Part shown: piece after piece, positions 24,301 to 36,550 of the stretch
Layout of the letters: every line of letters starts with the position of its first letter
Numbering within the stretch: the stretch's first letter is position 1
Assembly: GCA_024138025.1 (NCBI GenBank)
Contig: JAMXBD010000403.1
Location: forward strand, 186,001-250,000
Direction of reading: 5' to 3'
Origin: Combretum micranthum
Lineage: Eukaryota > Streptophyta > Magnoliopsida > Myrtales > Combretaceae
Length of the DNA stretch: 64,000 nucleotides
Made by a program: the position numbers and the translations under genes
The notes under the pieces: model-generated
The model's input: only the letters and a program-made list of their open reading frames with translations
Databases searched by the model: none
Told to the model about the DNA's origin: nothing

Positions 24301-24940
24301 TTGGAACCTTAGACAGTCAGAAGGACCCCAAAAAGTGCGGCATTCCATAACCCTTGATGTGGAGGGCGTAATTCCATTCCGCTCATGACACCGGTAAATC
24401 ATGACTATATGTATGAGCACAAGTTTGTTGCATTACATATGGTTGTCTAACTAACTTGTTTGTTTTGGATGATATAAATACGTTATAGCCGGATTATCTC
24501 ACTAAGCTAGTTGTAAGTTTACCCCCTTATAGATTCTTGTTATAGATAGAGTACAATAAATACTTATGGCTGAACCCAAGACCACGATACTGTTGGGTAA
24601 GAGCGGAAACTTTTGGAGTGCCTATAATACAGCTCTTTTGGTGTTACTCTAGTAGGTATTGATTTAAGGAAAAATCTATGTAAATGTATTGGAAGGATTT
24701 TATTTATTTCTAGATGTAAGAACAATATAAATATAGAAGTTATGCAATGATTACTTCTAATTTTCTTGTTGCTATAATGATGCCATCATATTAAAATGCA
24801 TAACTCCAATGGTAACTCTTACGGTGAAAGCACATCTTATGCATGATATCGAAGCTTTTGCGCGACTGAGGTTCTCACTCCTAAGCTTTAATATTGTGTA
24901 CGCAAACTGTCACATTTATGGTATCCATTGGGACGTGACA
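21339..24940 (+). mobile_element. Tekay/Del-type solo LTR (A), 3.6 kb
   Basis: The right end ATTGGGACGTGACA and the start TATAAACCCTTAGATTTTAC (an eroded TGTAA start) are Tekay/Del-like. Internal blocks match solo LTR B, including CATAAAAATATCAGTTATAG and GAGGGCGTAA. The 5-bp flanks are ATCTC and ATTAC, an imperfect, aged duplication. It carries no gag or pol. Its boundaries are fixed by comparison with the uninterrupted right LTR of the Tat host. Confidence 0.8.
22597..22828. repeat. Three-unit degenerate tandem repeat in LTR A
   Basis: Units near 22597, 22691 and 22768 share TTCAAGTC(C/T)C(G/A)GAGAG or a close form, then a T-rich step and CTAAGACTCCCA. They lie within the Tekay-type LTR. 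Confidence 0.65.
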
Positions 24941-25420
24941 ATTACCCTGCCCCCCTCGCCCCTCCCAAACTTATGTTGGAGATGTAGGGTATTTATAGGG
25001 TTCCACATACAAGGACAACTAGTAAGGATCAGTACTAGATATGGAAAAAGTACACAAGCTAGTGGACTTGACTTTGTGGAGCGTAGTCAAGTAGTTGGTG
25101 TCCCCCTGGTCACGAGACATAACTAGGATGTATATTGTTAATCGATAAGGATGATGACCCAAGTGACGACCTGGGATCAAGTTTAGTTAAAGCCAAGCTG
25201 GGAGACCCAACGACCTAATGAGCTATGGAGAATTCCAAGGTAAGTCCTCAACGAGGAGTCAAGTCTCGCAACACATAATCGAGGTGTCAAGTTCTTCAAA
25301 GTTGGGTCATAATGAGCCCCCTTCCTATTAGGCTTTTAGGGGCTAATAGGCCTTGAAAGCTGATAAGTCTTATGGGCCCAAGAGACCGAGTGAGATAATG
25401 GTTATGTTCCACTATCAACA

Positions 25421-25434
25421 TTTGTCCCCCACTA
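25421..25434 (-). promoter_or_regulatory. Polypurine tract of the Tat element
   Basis: Next to the 3' LTR the minus strand reads AGTGGGGGACAAA, a purine-rich run in the place where plus-strand priming occurs in LTR retrotransposons. Called from position and composition. Confidence 0.6.
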
Positions 25435-26544
25435 TCGTTGCAAGAGCAAAAAGAGTGCATATCCATGAGGTCGTTGGCTTCAAGGAGTTCATCTTGAGGC
25501 AAGCTGCTATTTACATTTGAGCTGCATCCCCAGTTGGTGATATCTTATCATGAGAACCGTTAGATTTTTCGATGGAGTATTGTACTTAAGATGCTTCACA
25601 GTATTCGAGAGAGTATGATATTTTTCGATGGACCTATGGATTTGAAAGGTCTTAGCAATAATTGCATTTGACTCTAATACTTACAGTCATTGGTTGTAAC
25701 ATCAAAGCCCTAAGGCCTGCTCACGAGTTTCGAAGGGCCTGGTTTTAGCCTTATTCATTCTTCTATAAGTACCCATTTTTCATAAATAGTCCTAAACAAC
25801 ATTTTCCACATTTCATTGAGAGATTTTTCGAATGCCTTTCTTATCTTCAGTTCATAGTCGTCTTCCGGGTTCCTTTAGCAATGTCGAGCTCAGGCACTTC
25901 CATAACCTATTCTTTTTCACATGACTCGGTCGGTAGGGTTCAGTGGTTTACCCATGAGGTAGGGAAAGAAGAGGGAGATACTACTTCGAGGTTAGGTGGC
26001 TCGAAGTCGAGTGATAAGCGTAGGTCCAAGAGCGGAGGCTCAGCCTCTATCAACTATCATGAGGACAGGCTAGGCAGGTTTTCGAGGCATCGAGGTGCTT
26101 CTGATATACTTTCCTATGCTGAGTTAGCCAGGCAGGTGTCTCGGCATCCAGTAGACGCATATCCTTTTATGGCCACGAAAGGATTAAGGTCGTCTTGTTA
26201 TATTCGGAGGCATAGTAAAGTGAAGGCCCCGAGAAGGTTCGCCCACATAGGATCCACAGTGGATTACCTCGGGAGGAGATCACGGTCATATTCAATGAGG
26301 AGATGCGCAATGCTCCTCAGGAATGGGTGATTATAAAGCCGAAGATTAGATCTTGTGTGTCTCATCAGTGGTCATCAACTCGCCCTTTGTACAAGTAGAT
26401 GTTCGAATTTGGGCTGAGGATGCCTTTCTCTTCTTTTCAAACGGAGTTTTTTAATTATAACCATTTATTCTCAACTCAGCTGCTGTCCAACGTTTGGCGG
26501 ATGCTGGTGGCCTTCGAGGCTATCTATCTCAGTGTCATGGTGTA

Positions 26545-29500
26545 TGTAAGCCTCGGAAAATTTCAATAAATAATCCAAGAAAAACTTCAAAGACAAACTC
26601 TAAAAATGACTCCAAGTTAAAATCGAACTCTAAAACGTTCTAAAATATGAACATAAATAAAAATTTCCTAATCTTAAGAAACTGAGAGCCCTTGAAATAA
26701 ATAAGAACATAAATATCTTTTGAACCAAAATTCTTACGCAAGATAATTAGTTCATCTGATTTTTCACTCGGAAATCAAGAGAATATGGAAACTCAATTAC
26801 CACAACAATAATTTCGAGTAATTTAAAATTCACCAAAGCCATTTCATAGTTAGGCTTTGGCACGATTAAGTAAGCTTAATTTGACGACAATTAATCGATA
26901 AACAAATTAATGATCCTGAAAGATAAGATTATAATGAAAGCTCTAATAGACAAACCAAACCTTCGAAAATCATAAAAAGGATCGGGAATAAAATCCCATA
27001 ACCTTAAGAAGAAGGTATAATTATTATCATGATAATCAATTCAATTATTAAACCTTAAGTTGAAGTACCATAGACTTGAAAGCAAAACGAAAGTTCAACG
27101 CTTATCCAATTATGAAATCTTTAAGCCAATCAAATCACTCGACGAATCAAAACTCGTAAGTCAGAGCAATATAAACCTTTTAAAAAATATAAATAATCCC
27201 ATAAGGCATTAAAAATTTTAGACTCATTTCATCAAAAATTATCTCAATAACCAATATTCGATACGATAATCGAGAAAACCCTATCTGATAACGAATGCAA
27301 TAAATTTTCAAAACAATAAATCAATTTAAATAATCTTGAGAACTGTTAATACTATATAAATCATCAAAGAATTAATGTTATAAGAAAATATGAATTATGA
27401 ATAAAACTATTCAGTTTATAAGTTGGCAAACCCTGGCCTTAGTCAACCGGAAGCCCAAAATCCTAGTTGTTTAGATCCGGCAATCTTGAGTTCTTAATCC
27501 TAGAAGTTTAAGAATGAGTTTAGTGTTTGGAATAGTGCGTAATAATATAAGAAAACTAAAAAGTATCAGATTGGATCGAAATTAACCTTTTTCAGGCCCG
27601 ATCGGGTACTGCCTCGAAAAGCGTGTCCCGGTGATCGAAATAGTAAAAATATTTCGTCAACATCGTAAAACTCGTAATTTTATGAGGAATCATAAAATTA
27701 CAGTTTCGTAATTTTTCGACTCCTAAAAATATCAGTTATAGCTTGTATAAACGTAATTTGACCGTACCGGTAACTTATTTGATAAATTACTAAAATAATT
27801 TAATTAATTATTTCATTTTAATTATTAAAATTCTGCCATTGATTTTTTTTATTTATAATTATTTTTCTCTTTTCAAAAATCTCATGATAAGACACATACA
27901 TGTGACCCATACCTTTGTACACTATTGTGATGATTTCTACACCACACTTTGTACTATTCATGTTTTCCAACACTCCATGGCAGCTGCAACAAGCCTCCAA
28001 ATCTGCCATTTTTCTTTTATTATTTTTGTTTATTTAATGATTTAAAAGCTCCTTTTTGTTAATCACATGTGGAAGATAAGTTACATTTCAACTTCAAGTC
28101 AAAACCAAACTAAATCCTCTCTCTCTTTCCCCCTAGGATTGATAAATAGTCTCTTATATTCACTCCTTCTATTCTTTACAAACCCTAGGCAAAATACTCT
28201 CTTATTTTCTTTCTTTCTTGCCTCCTTTGTTCTTGAAGTCTTGCTGCCCCCATAGGAAAAGAAGGCCTCCACACTCATTTCTTGAAGCTTGTTTAAGAAA
28301 TCACCTTCTTAAGCCTCATTGGTGGTATAGGTATATGATAAAGAGGTTTCATGCATCAAAGGACCTTCCATAATGCCTATGAGCAATGGATGATGATGCC
28401 AAGAACATGAAACACTCACTTTGATCCTTGCTTATCTTGTTATTTCTATTTTTGTTGTTATAATGTGTAGACCTCACTTTTGCAAGACTTGTTCTTAGTA
28501 TTTGTTATGTAAAATCTTGGTATATGGATAATGTGGTTGTATGCATGAAGTTGATGCCTATATAAATGTAGATCTTGGTTTTGAACACAAATGAGAACTT
28601 TAATTTTCGTATCTTGGCAAAGCTCAAATTTAAACACCCCCTTCCAAGTCTCAAATGGAAGTTTTAGTTGAGAAAATGAAGCCTTAAGGAGTAGATATCA
28701 TCAAGACTTTATTTTGTAAAAATCAAAGGTGATTTTCAAATGTTATTTTCAAAAATAAAATTTGTATTCGCGGATTCAAACCAAGACCCATTTTCAAAAC
28801 ATATTGTCTAACCCCAAAATGAAGTTTTAAGCTAAAATATGAAGGGCTTATGGAATAGATATCATAGGGAAGTGATTTTAATAAATTGATGGTGGATATA
28901 CTAGGAGGAAATTGTTAAACAAGTGATATTTACAAGATAAGAAAATTTGATCTTGTGTAAGATTGCATGAATCTCGTATCTAGGGGAAGATGAGATATAA
29001 AAACCTATTTTTCAAACTCAAAATGGAAGTTTTATCAAAGAAATGAAGACCTTAGGGTATAGGTTTAGTGGGGACTTGATTTCCAAAAGAATAAATGAGT
29101 TTTCCTTAAAAGAAATCACTTAAAAACCAATCTTGCAAAATTCGGATTTAGAGATAGCTCCTACTTGAACACCTATTTTCTAAGTCTAAAATAAGGATTT
29201 TTATCAAGAAATGAAGGCCTTGAGATATATATTTAGTTGAGGCTTAGTTTTAACAAGAATGAATAGGTTTCACTATGAAATTTTCCTAAAACAAGTGTAG
29301 TTACTCAAGACTACAAAATTATTCTAGTTTAACTAAGTTTTCTTGACTTTTTATGAATTTAAAATCTTCTAAGGAATTTCTTGAAATAAATATCAACAGA
29401 ACATACGTATAGGAAGATCATAACATGTCATCCATGATAGTAAATCATCCATATTGTATTTACATTTGATCTATGATTTAGAAACATCGCAAACATTCAC

Positions 29501-30978
29501 AAAAACAAATTTTCGAAAGTGAATTCGTTACTGATCAGAACTGATCGGCTTGTTCCGAAGCTGTAACATTTTCAAAACTTAGATATTTTATTAGAATTAA
29601 ATAGATCTTTCGAAGTAGATAGAAATCGGTATATAATTTGCGAAATTCCGAGTTAAAATGACCAAGTTATGGCCATTTTAAGTTGGAACTTTTGCTTGTT
29701 ACGAAAATTACGAACTAAAGAGTTATATTTGATAAGTTGGGATTAGATTGTAGTATGAAGTACTCATTTGGGTATTTCTTTCGTTTAGGGGAATTCGGAT
29801 CGGAGGATTTCTTGCCACCGGACTACTACGATTAGAGAACGGAGTCCATGGCCGAGTGAGTTTCTACTTCCTATTACGTTCCTGATTGTGCTTGTAAATT
29901 TAGTCGCACTAGATTGATAAGCAAAGATAAAATGGAGATGTATGATGGGTAATTATGGGGTTATATGTATGTGTTGATGATGTATTGAGCAAACCGTGTT
30001 AAGAATATCGAAACCGGGTGATTAATGATGAATGTTTATTGCTATATTATTGATTGTCTGCGTAATTGGTTGATCACTTAAGAATTGGAATAATGACTAT
30101 TTGGAATGATAAACTAATATGGACATAATCACTTCACGTTGGGGATGGAGCATTAGCATATTGTTTCAGTTATCCGGTATCCATAAAACGGAATATTATG
30201 TGAGGGTAACCGTGACCCGAAGACGGAATATTATGTGAGGGTAACCGTGACCCGAAGACGGAATATTATGTGAGGGTAACCGTGACCCGAAGACGGAATA
30301 TTATGAGGGTAACCGTGACCCGAAGACGGAATCGACAGTACCGCAGGGTCGTGAATCTGCTAACCCCGAATAGAGGGCGTAAATCTATTCACATATGATT
30401 TCCGGTTGATCATATGTTTTGTATGATTCATGTGTTTGTTGCATTCATATGATTGATTAAATAACTTGCTTGATTGATTGTGGATGCGTGATTTATGGAA
30501 GTTCTCACTCACTAAGCTAGTAGCTTACCCTCCCACAGTTATTGAATGTTACAGGTTGATTTAAGATTACGACTCGAAGACGAGATATCAGGAAACCCGA
30601 GTATGAGTTTGAGCTTCCAATAAGGAAGCGGTGTACGAGAAGGCTTAGTCAGGTTTAGTGAAGTTGTGTTATGATAGGTCTTATGTAGTAGTGACCTATG
30701 AGATTCTATATGTCTTTTGTTTAAGGTTGAAGTTGGGAATTTTAACGGGTATGCCCCTAAGAAGTGTAATTGATTATATTTGAAGTTAGCTAGATTCCTT
30801 ATATCTTGTTGTATAACTTATATCAATATGAATTGCTATACTTCGATCATGTCTCCTTAATGTGTTGTACGCCTTGTACATAGTATGGAAGCCCTTGCAT
30901 GACGAAGGTAGTCATTCATAGGCTTTAGTATTGTGTACAGCGGACTGCCACGTTTAGGGTACCCCTCGAGGCGTGACA
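26545..30978 (+). mobile_element. Tekay/Del-type solo LTR (B), 4.4 kb
   Basis: Starts TGTAAGCCTCGGAAAATTTC and ends TTTAGGGTACCCCTCGAGGC followed by GTGACA, both typical of Tekay/Del LTR termini. The exact 5-bp duplication GTGTA flanks it (26540-26544 and 30979-30983). No coding domain, primer-binding site or second LTR is present, so it is a solo LTR left by recombination. It interrupts the antisense gene of the Tat element in the middle of its conserved domain. It contains a 35-bp tandem array and a series of diverged repeats around 28600-29300. Confidence 0.9.
30188..30323. repeat. 35-bp tandem repeat, four units
   Basis: ACGGAATATTATGTGAGGGT then AACCGTGACCCGAAG repeats at 30188, 30223, 30258 and 30293. 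The first three are nearly identical and the last has a 4-bp deletion. Inside solo LTR B. Confidence 0.92.
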
Positions 30979-33463
30979 GTGTATCCCACCCCAATCTTGT
31001 TTCGCTAATTTTTTCTTTATAAAAGGACGTCGGACGGGTAATGGTATTTCGCCAACCAGTCCAAGAGTTCCCAGCTTTTTAACGGTTTCACCGGCTCATT
31101 CGAGTTTAATTGGAAGCGTGGGATTTGGATAGTTAAGTTGGAGGACGGCGTGCAGCGAGGTTTCAATTTCTAGGTTGAGTAGTGCCAGCCCATCTGCCCT
31201 GAGAAACCTCAGCTCTTAATGGCATGTGATCCTAACTGGCTGGTAGTGCTGGAGGGTACCCTAAGAGCACGAGGTAAGAGGCCGTATGATGTTGCAATTC
31301 CCGTGAGGAACTTTGTGAGTAGGAGGCCAATTACAAATGGAGGTGCAGCGTAGTTTTTCACGCAATCAACCCATCTCCTCTCTCTCTCTCTTCCCCTCTC
31401 CTTCTCCCCTCTCCCACCCCCCCCGGCCCCAAAACCACCTGTCAAGTCGAGCTCTAAGGAGAAGGTGTTTTTTGTGCGGTCTAGGGGTACGAGCTATTGA
31501 GCTTGGCTGGGTAGGTGTTTTTACTATTATTATGATCAATTAATTTTCATTTTGCAGAGTATGTGATGCCTATAATCAACGCAGTTAATGTTCTTGCCAG
31601 TCCTTTAAAGAAGCAGAAGAGGCCGTCATTGAAGAAAACGAGAATTGAGAAGCTACCTAAAGAGGTCCAGGGTCCTGTTACCGAAGTCACTAATGTGCTT
31701 CCCATGATTGACGTAGATGAGTAAGGGCAAAGGGTCGAGGGTACGGCTGTGGAAGTTGGAGGTGTTAGAGGTAGTGGTGTCATTAAAGTCATGGACGTCA
31801 AAACTAACGTTGACGTTAGCGAGGGGGGTATGATGGTGGTGAGCCTGCCTCGTTTGGCTTCATCTCGAGAGGGACATGGTTTGACTCAACATTCGCCCGG
31901 GTCGGCTCGAGGTGGTGTTTTTCCTGCTCAGTCTGGAGAGGTTATTAACAGCAATAATGCTAGCATGGGAGATCAAATGTTAGCCCAAGGTGGTCGTGGG
32001 AATCGACCAGGGAAGGGTGTCGCTGGTGCTCCGCTCAATTTTGTTGAAGGGAAGCCCTTGAAGTGGAGCAACATTACGGTTGATTTGTCTTACTTCGGCA
32101 AGGTTGGTCATCCGAAAGAAAAGAAGAGGTTGAGGACATTCTATGATGGGCTATCCTTAATTGATTCAGCTGTGGATTTCTCCACACAAAAAACTTACCA
32201 AGTAACAATGGTGTTGTCTTTATTTTGTAGGTTAGTCAGGTTGTATTGTCTTTAACGAGCTGTGCTAATTAGCGCCCTTTTCTGTAGGCTCTAGTAACTA
32301 TCACTGAGTCCCTTTGGCTGTTGAAGGAGAATCATGGGTGGTATTTTATAGAGTTTTTTTTTTTTTTGTTTACATGTCACTTATTCGAGCAGGCGTCGTC
32401 AGAGCTAGAGGCTTAAAGGGCGAATCTTGAAAAACAGCTCGTCGAGTTGAAGCAAAATAAGGTATGGTTAAAGAGTAAGCTAATGGCTCTTATTGACGAG
32501 CGCGATAGGTTATGTGTTAAGAGGGAAGACAAAATTGCACGTGATCAGTCTGAGGTAGGTAGGGTGAAGAGAAGGCAATTGCGCGCCGAGATAGCTATCA
32601 GCGATTTGGAAGATAGATGGAGGGGTGTGAGGGAAGAGTGAAATAAGCTTTTTCACTTGGTGAACGACATGGAAGTGGCAATGGCGAGGTAGAGAAGAGA
32701 GCTAGAAATTGCTATCCAGGAGAAGGGGAAGCTGCTGGAGAGTTTGTAATCGTTGAAGCTTGATTATGAAAGACTAAAGGTAATGCCATTTTTATTTTTA
32801 TTATGTGATGCACCATTGTTCTTTTGTCTTTTGTTCGATTTGACGTGCTGTTATTGTTTATAGGATCGCATTGTGAAGTTGCATAATGGTCAATTGATTC
32901 CCGAGGCGACGAAGAAACGTATGATATCTAAGCTATTTAAAAGCGAGGAGTGGAAGGGGACCCAAGTCAAGCTTGTTCGAGAAATTGCCAAGCTGAAATA
33001 GGTAGTCTGCTGGAGAGGTACCTGGATTTGGATCTCGGGTTTTTAGCCGCTCAATTAGGGGATGTTCTGGAGGAAGAAGATTCTGATAGGGAGGATACTG
33101 ATGTTGAGGAAGTCGAGCGGGGAAGTAAGACCAAGGTTGCTAGTGTGACAAGGGTCGTTGATGGGACGGGGGGTCACTGATGGTGTCTAGGTCACGGCTT
33201 TGGGCAATGATATTGGCGCCCAAGACCCAGTTGATTCTATGACTTAGGAGGGTGAGGTTATTAGTGCACTTGAGGTCATTGGTCAAGGATCTGATCGGGA
33301 GACTTTGTTATTGGTGAACTTTGAGGTCGCTACTAGTGCCAAAGGTGCGGCTTCTTGTGAGAAGTGGATTAAGGTCAGTCGTGTTAAAGGGCCAGTCGGG
33401 GGTGCTGGTGCTGTTCCTCAGCCCGTTACAAGTGAGGAGATTTTTAGGGGCTACGATAAGTGA

Positions 33464-34896
33464 TCTAAAATTTTTTTAAGGCTTATGTAATACGAGCCGA
33501 TGTACCATTCCTCTATCAATGAATTGTGGTTTCTTTCTCTCATTGTCTACATTTTTATTCAACAATTTGAGTTTCCCTTTGTTTCCTTGTTATCCATGAT
33601 TGACCGTCTTGACCTTGTCTTCATTAGGTCATTTTGCCTTAGGTTTTGTCGTGTTTTTTTCAAGGCTAACAGTAAGTTTGTAGGTACGATTTCCTCGAGC
33701 GGATGTTGGTGTTCTATTGAGAGGATTATATGTGCCAAAAAAACTCTCCTTTTCAATGTTTGTGGATTCCCAAGGCATAATCGAACGGTTGGGGTGATCT
33801 GCGCTCGAGATCCTCAATGTTTTGTAGCATTGAATGCTTGGTCTACTTAGATTCTTTTTGCCCTGTAAGTACCCTATGCGTGTGAGTTATTTCCTCATAG
33901 CAACATCTTTGTTTGCTTATATCAACGTTGTAGAGCTTATTTTGATCATATACTTGATGAGGCCGTGAGAAGTCATGGGAGCTAACTTTAGTGTGCTTCT
34001 ATGGCTTGAAAGGTCGAATCCATGGGGGCTTCGATGGTTGAGGTGTCATGGTAGTCTTATGGTCTCTGTTTAGATGAGTTGGAAGTCTCGTGGTCCTTAT
34101 TTATGCGAACCGATCATTGAGGTCATGTAATGGGTTGGGAGTGTTGTCCAGCACCCGTTGCCCATTTTTGCCTTAGTCGTTTGGTATGGGGTCATGTTTC
34201 TCTTTTATAGCTCTTTAGATCAAGGTCCCCCTAGCATTCACTCTTAGGATCAGTCATGGTGACTACGGTAATACCTTGGGTCCATCCTCGTCGGGTGACT
34301 TAAGAAAAGTAGTCATGGAGAGACCATCTTACTCATTTGCCTACTTCCAATCAATGCCGTGCACCATCTTCAATGGGGAACGTGGGGTATTAGAGATGAG
34401 GGGCGATGATCTCCTCTTTAAGCCTTAGCTCCATTTTGTCATATTTGTTGATGGCTTAATGGGAAGGTAGACTTCAATCCCTGTTATCCTACCTTTACCA
34501 AGTTATTGTCTAGATGAGGTTCATTTTCATAGACAGGCTCAGGACGATAGGCTGGGAAGTAGGAACGTGATCGACTCGAGCCCAAACATTCATGGGGATC
34601 TCTTAATTTGAGGTTCAAATCTTCGTCGGTGCATCAAAATTCGTAGTTGATTATAGCTCGAAGAAGCTTGTGTTTATGTGAATGCTTTATTGTACTGGCC
34701 GGTACGCCAAAGAAAAAAACTATCATGGTCATGACGCCAGTCAAAACTACTGTAATAGCTTGATTAATGAATAATTATTTTCCATCATGGCTTCTCGTTT
34801 GTTTAGTTGTATTTGTGTTTTTCTCGTTTTCTTTGTAGTGGATGTTCGCCTGGTTACATTAGGGGAGTGCTTCTCGAGACTGCTCGAGTGGGCGAG
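33464..34896. other. Tat element region between antisense gene and tandem array
   Basis: Non-coding as far as I can see, with several stops in all frames. It lies between the end of the antisense gene and the 39-bp array. It belongs to the long untranslated 3' region of the retrotransposon. Confidence 0.5.
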
Positions 34897-35337
34897 GGGA
34901 GTTACTCTAGGAAATTACCCTTAAGAGGGAGTTACCTGAGATGAAGAGGGGAGTTACCCTTAAGAGGGAGTTACCTGAGCTCACGATGGGCATTATCCTT
35001 AAGAGGGATTTGCTTGAGCTCACGAAGGAAGTTACCCTTAGGAGAGAGTTAACCAAGCTCCTTAGGGAAGTTACCCTCATAAGAGGGTTACCCGAGCTCA
35101 CGATGGGAGTTACCTTTAGGAGAGAGTTACTCAAATTCTTTAGGGAGTTACCTTTAGGAGGGAGTTACTCGAGCTTACGAGGGTAGTTACACTTATAAGA
35201 GAGTTACTCAAGCTCACGAAGGAGTTATTCTTAAGAGGGAGTTACCCAAGCTCACTAGGAGAGTTACCTTTAGGATGGAGTTACCTGAGCTCTTTAGGGG
35301 AGTTTCCTTTAGAAGGGAGTTACCTAAGCTCACGAGG
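34897..35337. repeat. 39-bp tandem array in the Tat 3' region
   Basis: About eleven units of 39-42 bp built on GGAGTTACC(C/T)TTA(A/G)GAGG and GAGTTACC(T/C)GAGCTCACGA. Translated on the plus strand they give repeated 13-residue units such as LTMGIILKRDLLE, but divergence and orientation make coding unlikely. Tandem arrays downstream of pol are established for Tat-clade elements such as Ogre and PIGY, where they can seed satellite DNA. Confidence 0.88.
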
Positions 35338-35559
35338 TTGTCTGACTCGCATGATCCTTTATTAAATATTATAACACGTTCTTTTTGGGGAACCTTGATT
35401 TCATTTGTAAATGCTTTTCGTCTTACATTTTATGCATATCTTTATTTTCGACTATTCAAAGAACTTTCTCAAATTATTAGCATTCCAGGTTCTGGGGACG
35501 AGCTCGCCTTCTAGTGTTTCGAGTTTGTAAGCTTCATTCCCCAAAACTTCTTTTACTCG

Positions 35560-36450
35560 TACTAGGTCTTCCAGTTCAAGGCAAGTTTCCCTTGGGCTTC
35601 CTCTAAGCTTGTTGCTTTTAACTTTCTACGGACGAGGTCTCTAGGGAGGAAAATTTTGTATTTAACTTTCTTACTAAAGTATCATGTTGGTCACTGTTGA
35701 TATGCAACAATCCACTTGCTTACTATGTCTCGAGCTTCTTCAATGGTGTCGAGCTCAGCCCAGAGACCGATCTCGTTGACTGATTTGTCGTAAGATGCTA
35801 CTCGGATATTACATAGTTCCAACTCGATAGGAAAAATAGCCTCGGATCCAAAGGTGAGGCAGAAGGGAGTTTCGTTAGACGAGGTACGTCTAGTAGTGCA
35901 GCATCCCCATGAAATACTCAATAACTCATCTACCCATGTGCCACTTCATCAGTCTACCCTAGCTTTGAGGCTTTGCATGATGGTTTTATTTATTGCCTTA
36001 ACCTAACTGTTTGCTCGTGGGTGCGTGTTGGAGCTAAATTGTCTTCCATTATCCAAAACTATGGAGTATGGCGTGCCGAATCTGACAATGATGTTGGTGT
36101 GGATGAAGCATTAACATTCGTATCTGTGGCCTTTGTTACTGCTTCGGCTTCTATCCATTTGGTGAAGTAATCACATCCTACAATAATAAACTTCCTTTAT
36201 CCTGTGGACGGGGGGAAAGGTCTAAGTATGTCGAATCGCCACATGGCGAATGGCCACAAGCTAATTAGGGAAAGAAGGTCGACGCTCGGGGCGTGGGTGA
36301 TGGAAGCAATTTTTTAGCATCTTTCACACCTTTGGACGAATTTTTTTGCATCATCCTTCATGGTTGGTGAAAAGTAGCCAACTCGTGCAACTCAGGTGTG
36401 TAGTGATTGAGCTTTTACATGATTCCTACATTCGTCGGCATAGAGTTCTT
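35560..36450 (-). pseudogene. Tat integrase domain, decayed
   Basis: Minus-strand translation across frames gives recognisable integrase pieces: NIIVRFGTP(Y) and the following DNG of the catalytic core, then SNETPFCLTFGSEAIFPIEL and EEARDIVSKWIVAYQQ of the region after the core. Frameshifts and stops separate them, so no functional protein is possible. Confidence 0.8.
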
Positions 36451-36550
36451 CGAGAACGCATTGTGCCTCTCGTGGTTGCAAACACCAAAGAAGGGGGAAA
36501 CTGAAACCTTTTTTATACATAATCACATTGACGAGGGTATAGTTGGCTGC

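Larger units (their letters stand above)
21136..25420 (-). repeat. 3' LTR of the Tat element, split by a nested LTR
   Basis: The parts 21136-21338 and 24946-25420 align by eye with the two halves of the 628-bp right LTR (41104-41731), for example GACCCAACGACCTAATGAGC and ATGTATATTGTTAAT in both. The 3.6-kb gap between them is the foreign LTR at 21339-24940. Without it the LTR is about 680 bp. Confidence 0.9.
25881..33463 (+). pseudogene. Antisense extra gene of the Tat element (Transposase_28-like), interrupted
   Basis: A plus-strand gene opposite to gag-pol. It starts MSSSGTSITYSFSHDS (25881), passes through FEFGLRMPFSSFQTEF and on to NVWRMLVAFEAI (about 26400-26540), which resembles the plant 'putative gypsy-type transposon' domain (Pfam Transposase_28). 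It is then cut by the Tekay LTR at 26545-30978 and resumes at 30984. The later part (31556-33463) is a serine/glycine linker, then a long charged heptad-like stretch (about 32400-32990, EKQLVELKQNKVWLKSKLMA) predicted to be coiled coil, ending near TGA 33461. Probable introns lie at 32202-32287 and 32780-32863 with GT...AG ends. Several in-frame stops show it is dead. The function of the family is unknown. Confidence 0.7.

Noticed and set aside
24809..25126. 105-codon plus-strand frame
   Set aside because: It crosses the junction between LTR A and the Tat LTR, so it cannot be a real gene.
33500..33850. 116-codon plus-strand frame
   Set aside because: Begins after the end of the antisense gene, has no similarity I recognise and is mirrored by open frames on the minus strand.
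34941..35514. Repeat-protein-like frames over the 39-bp array (GVTLKRELPELT units)
   Set aside because: Open only because the repeat unit is a multiple of three. Broken by frame changes and opposite to the retrotransposon genes.
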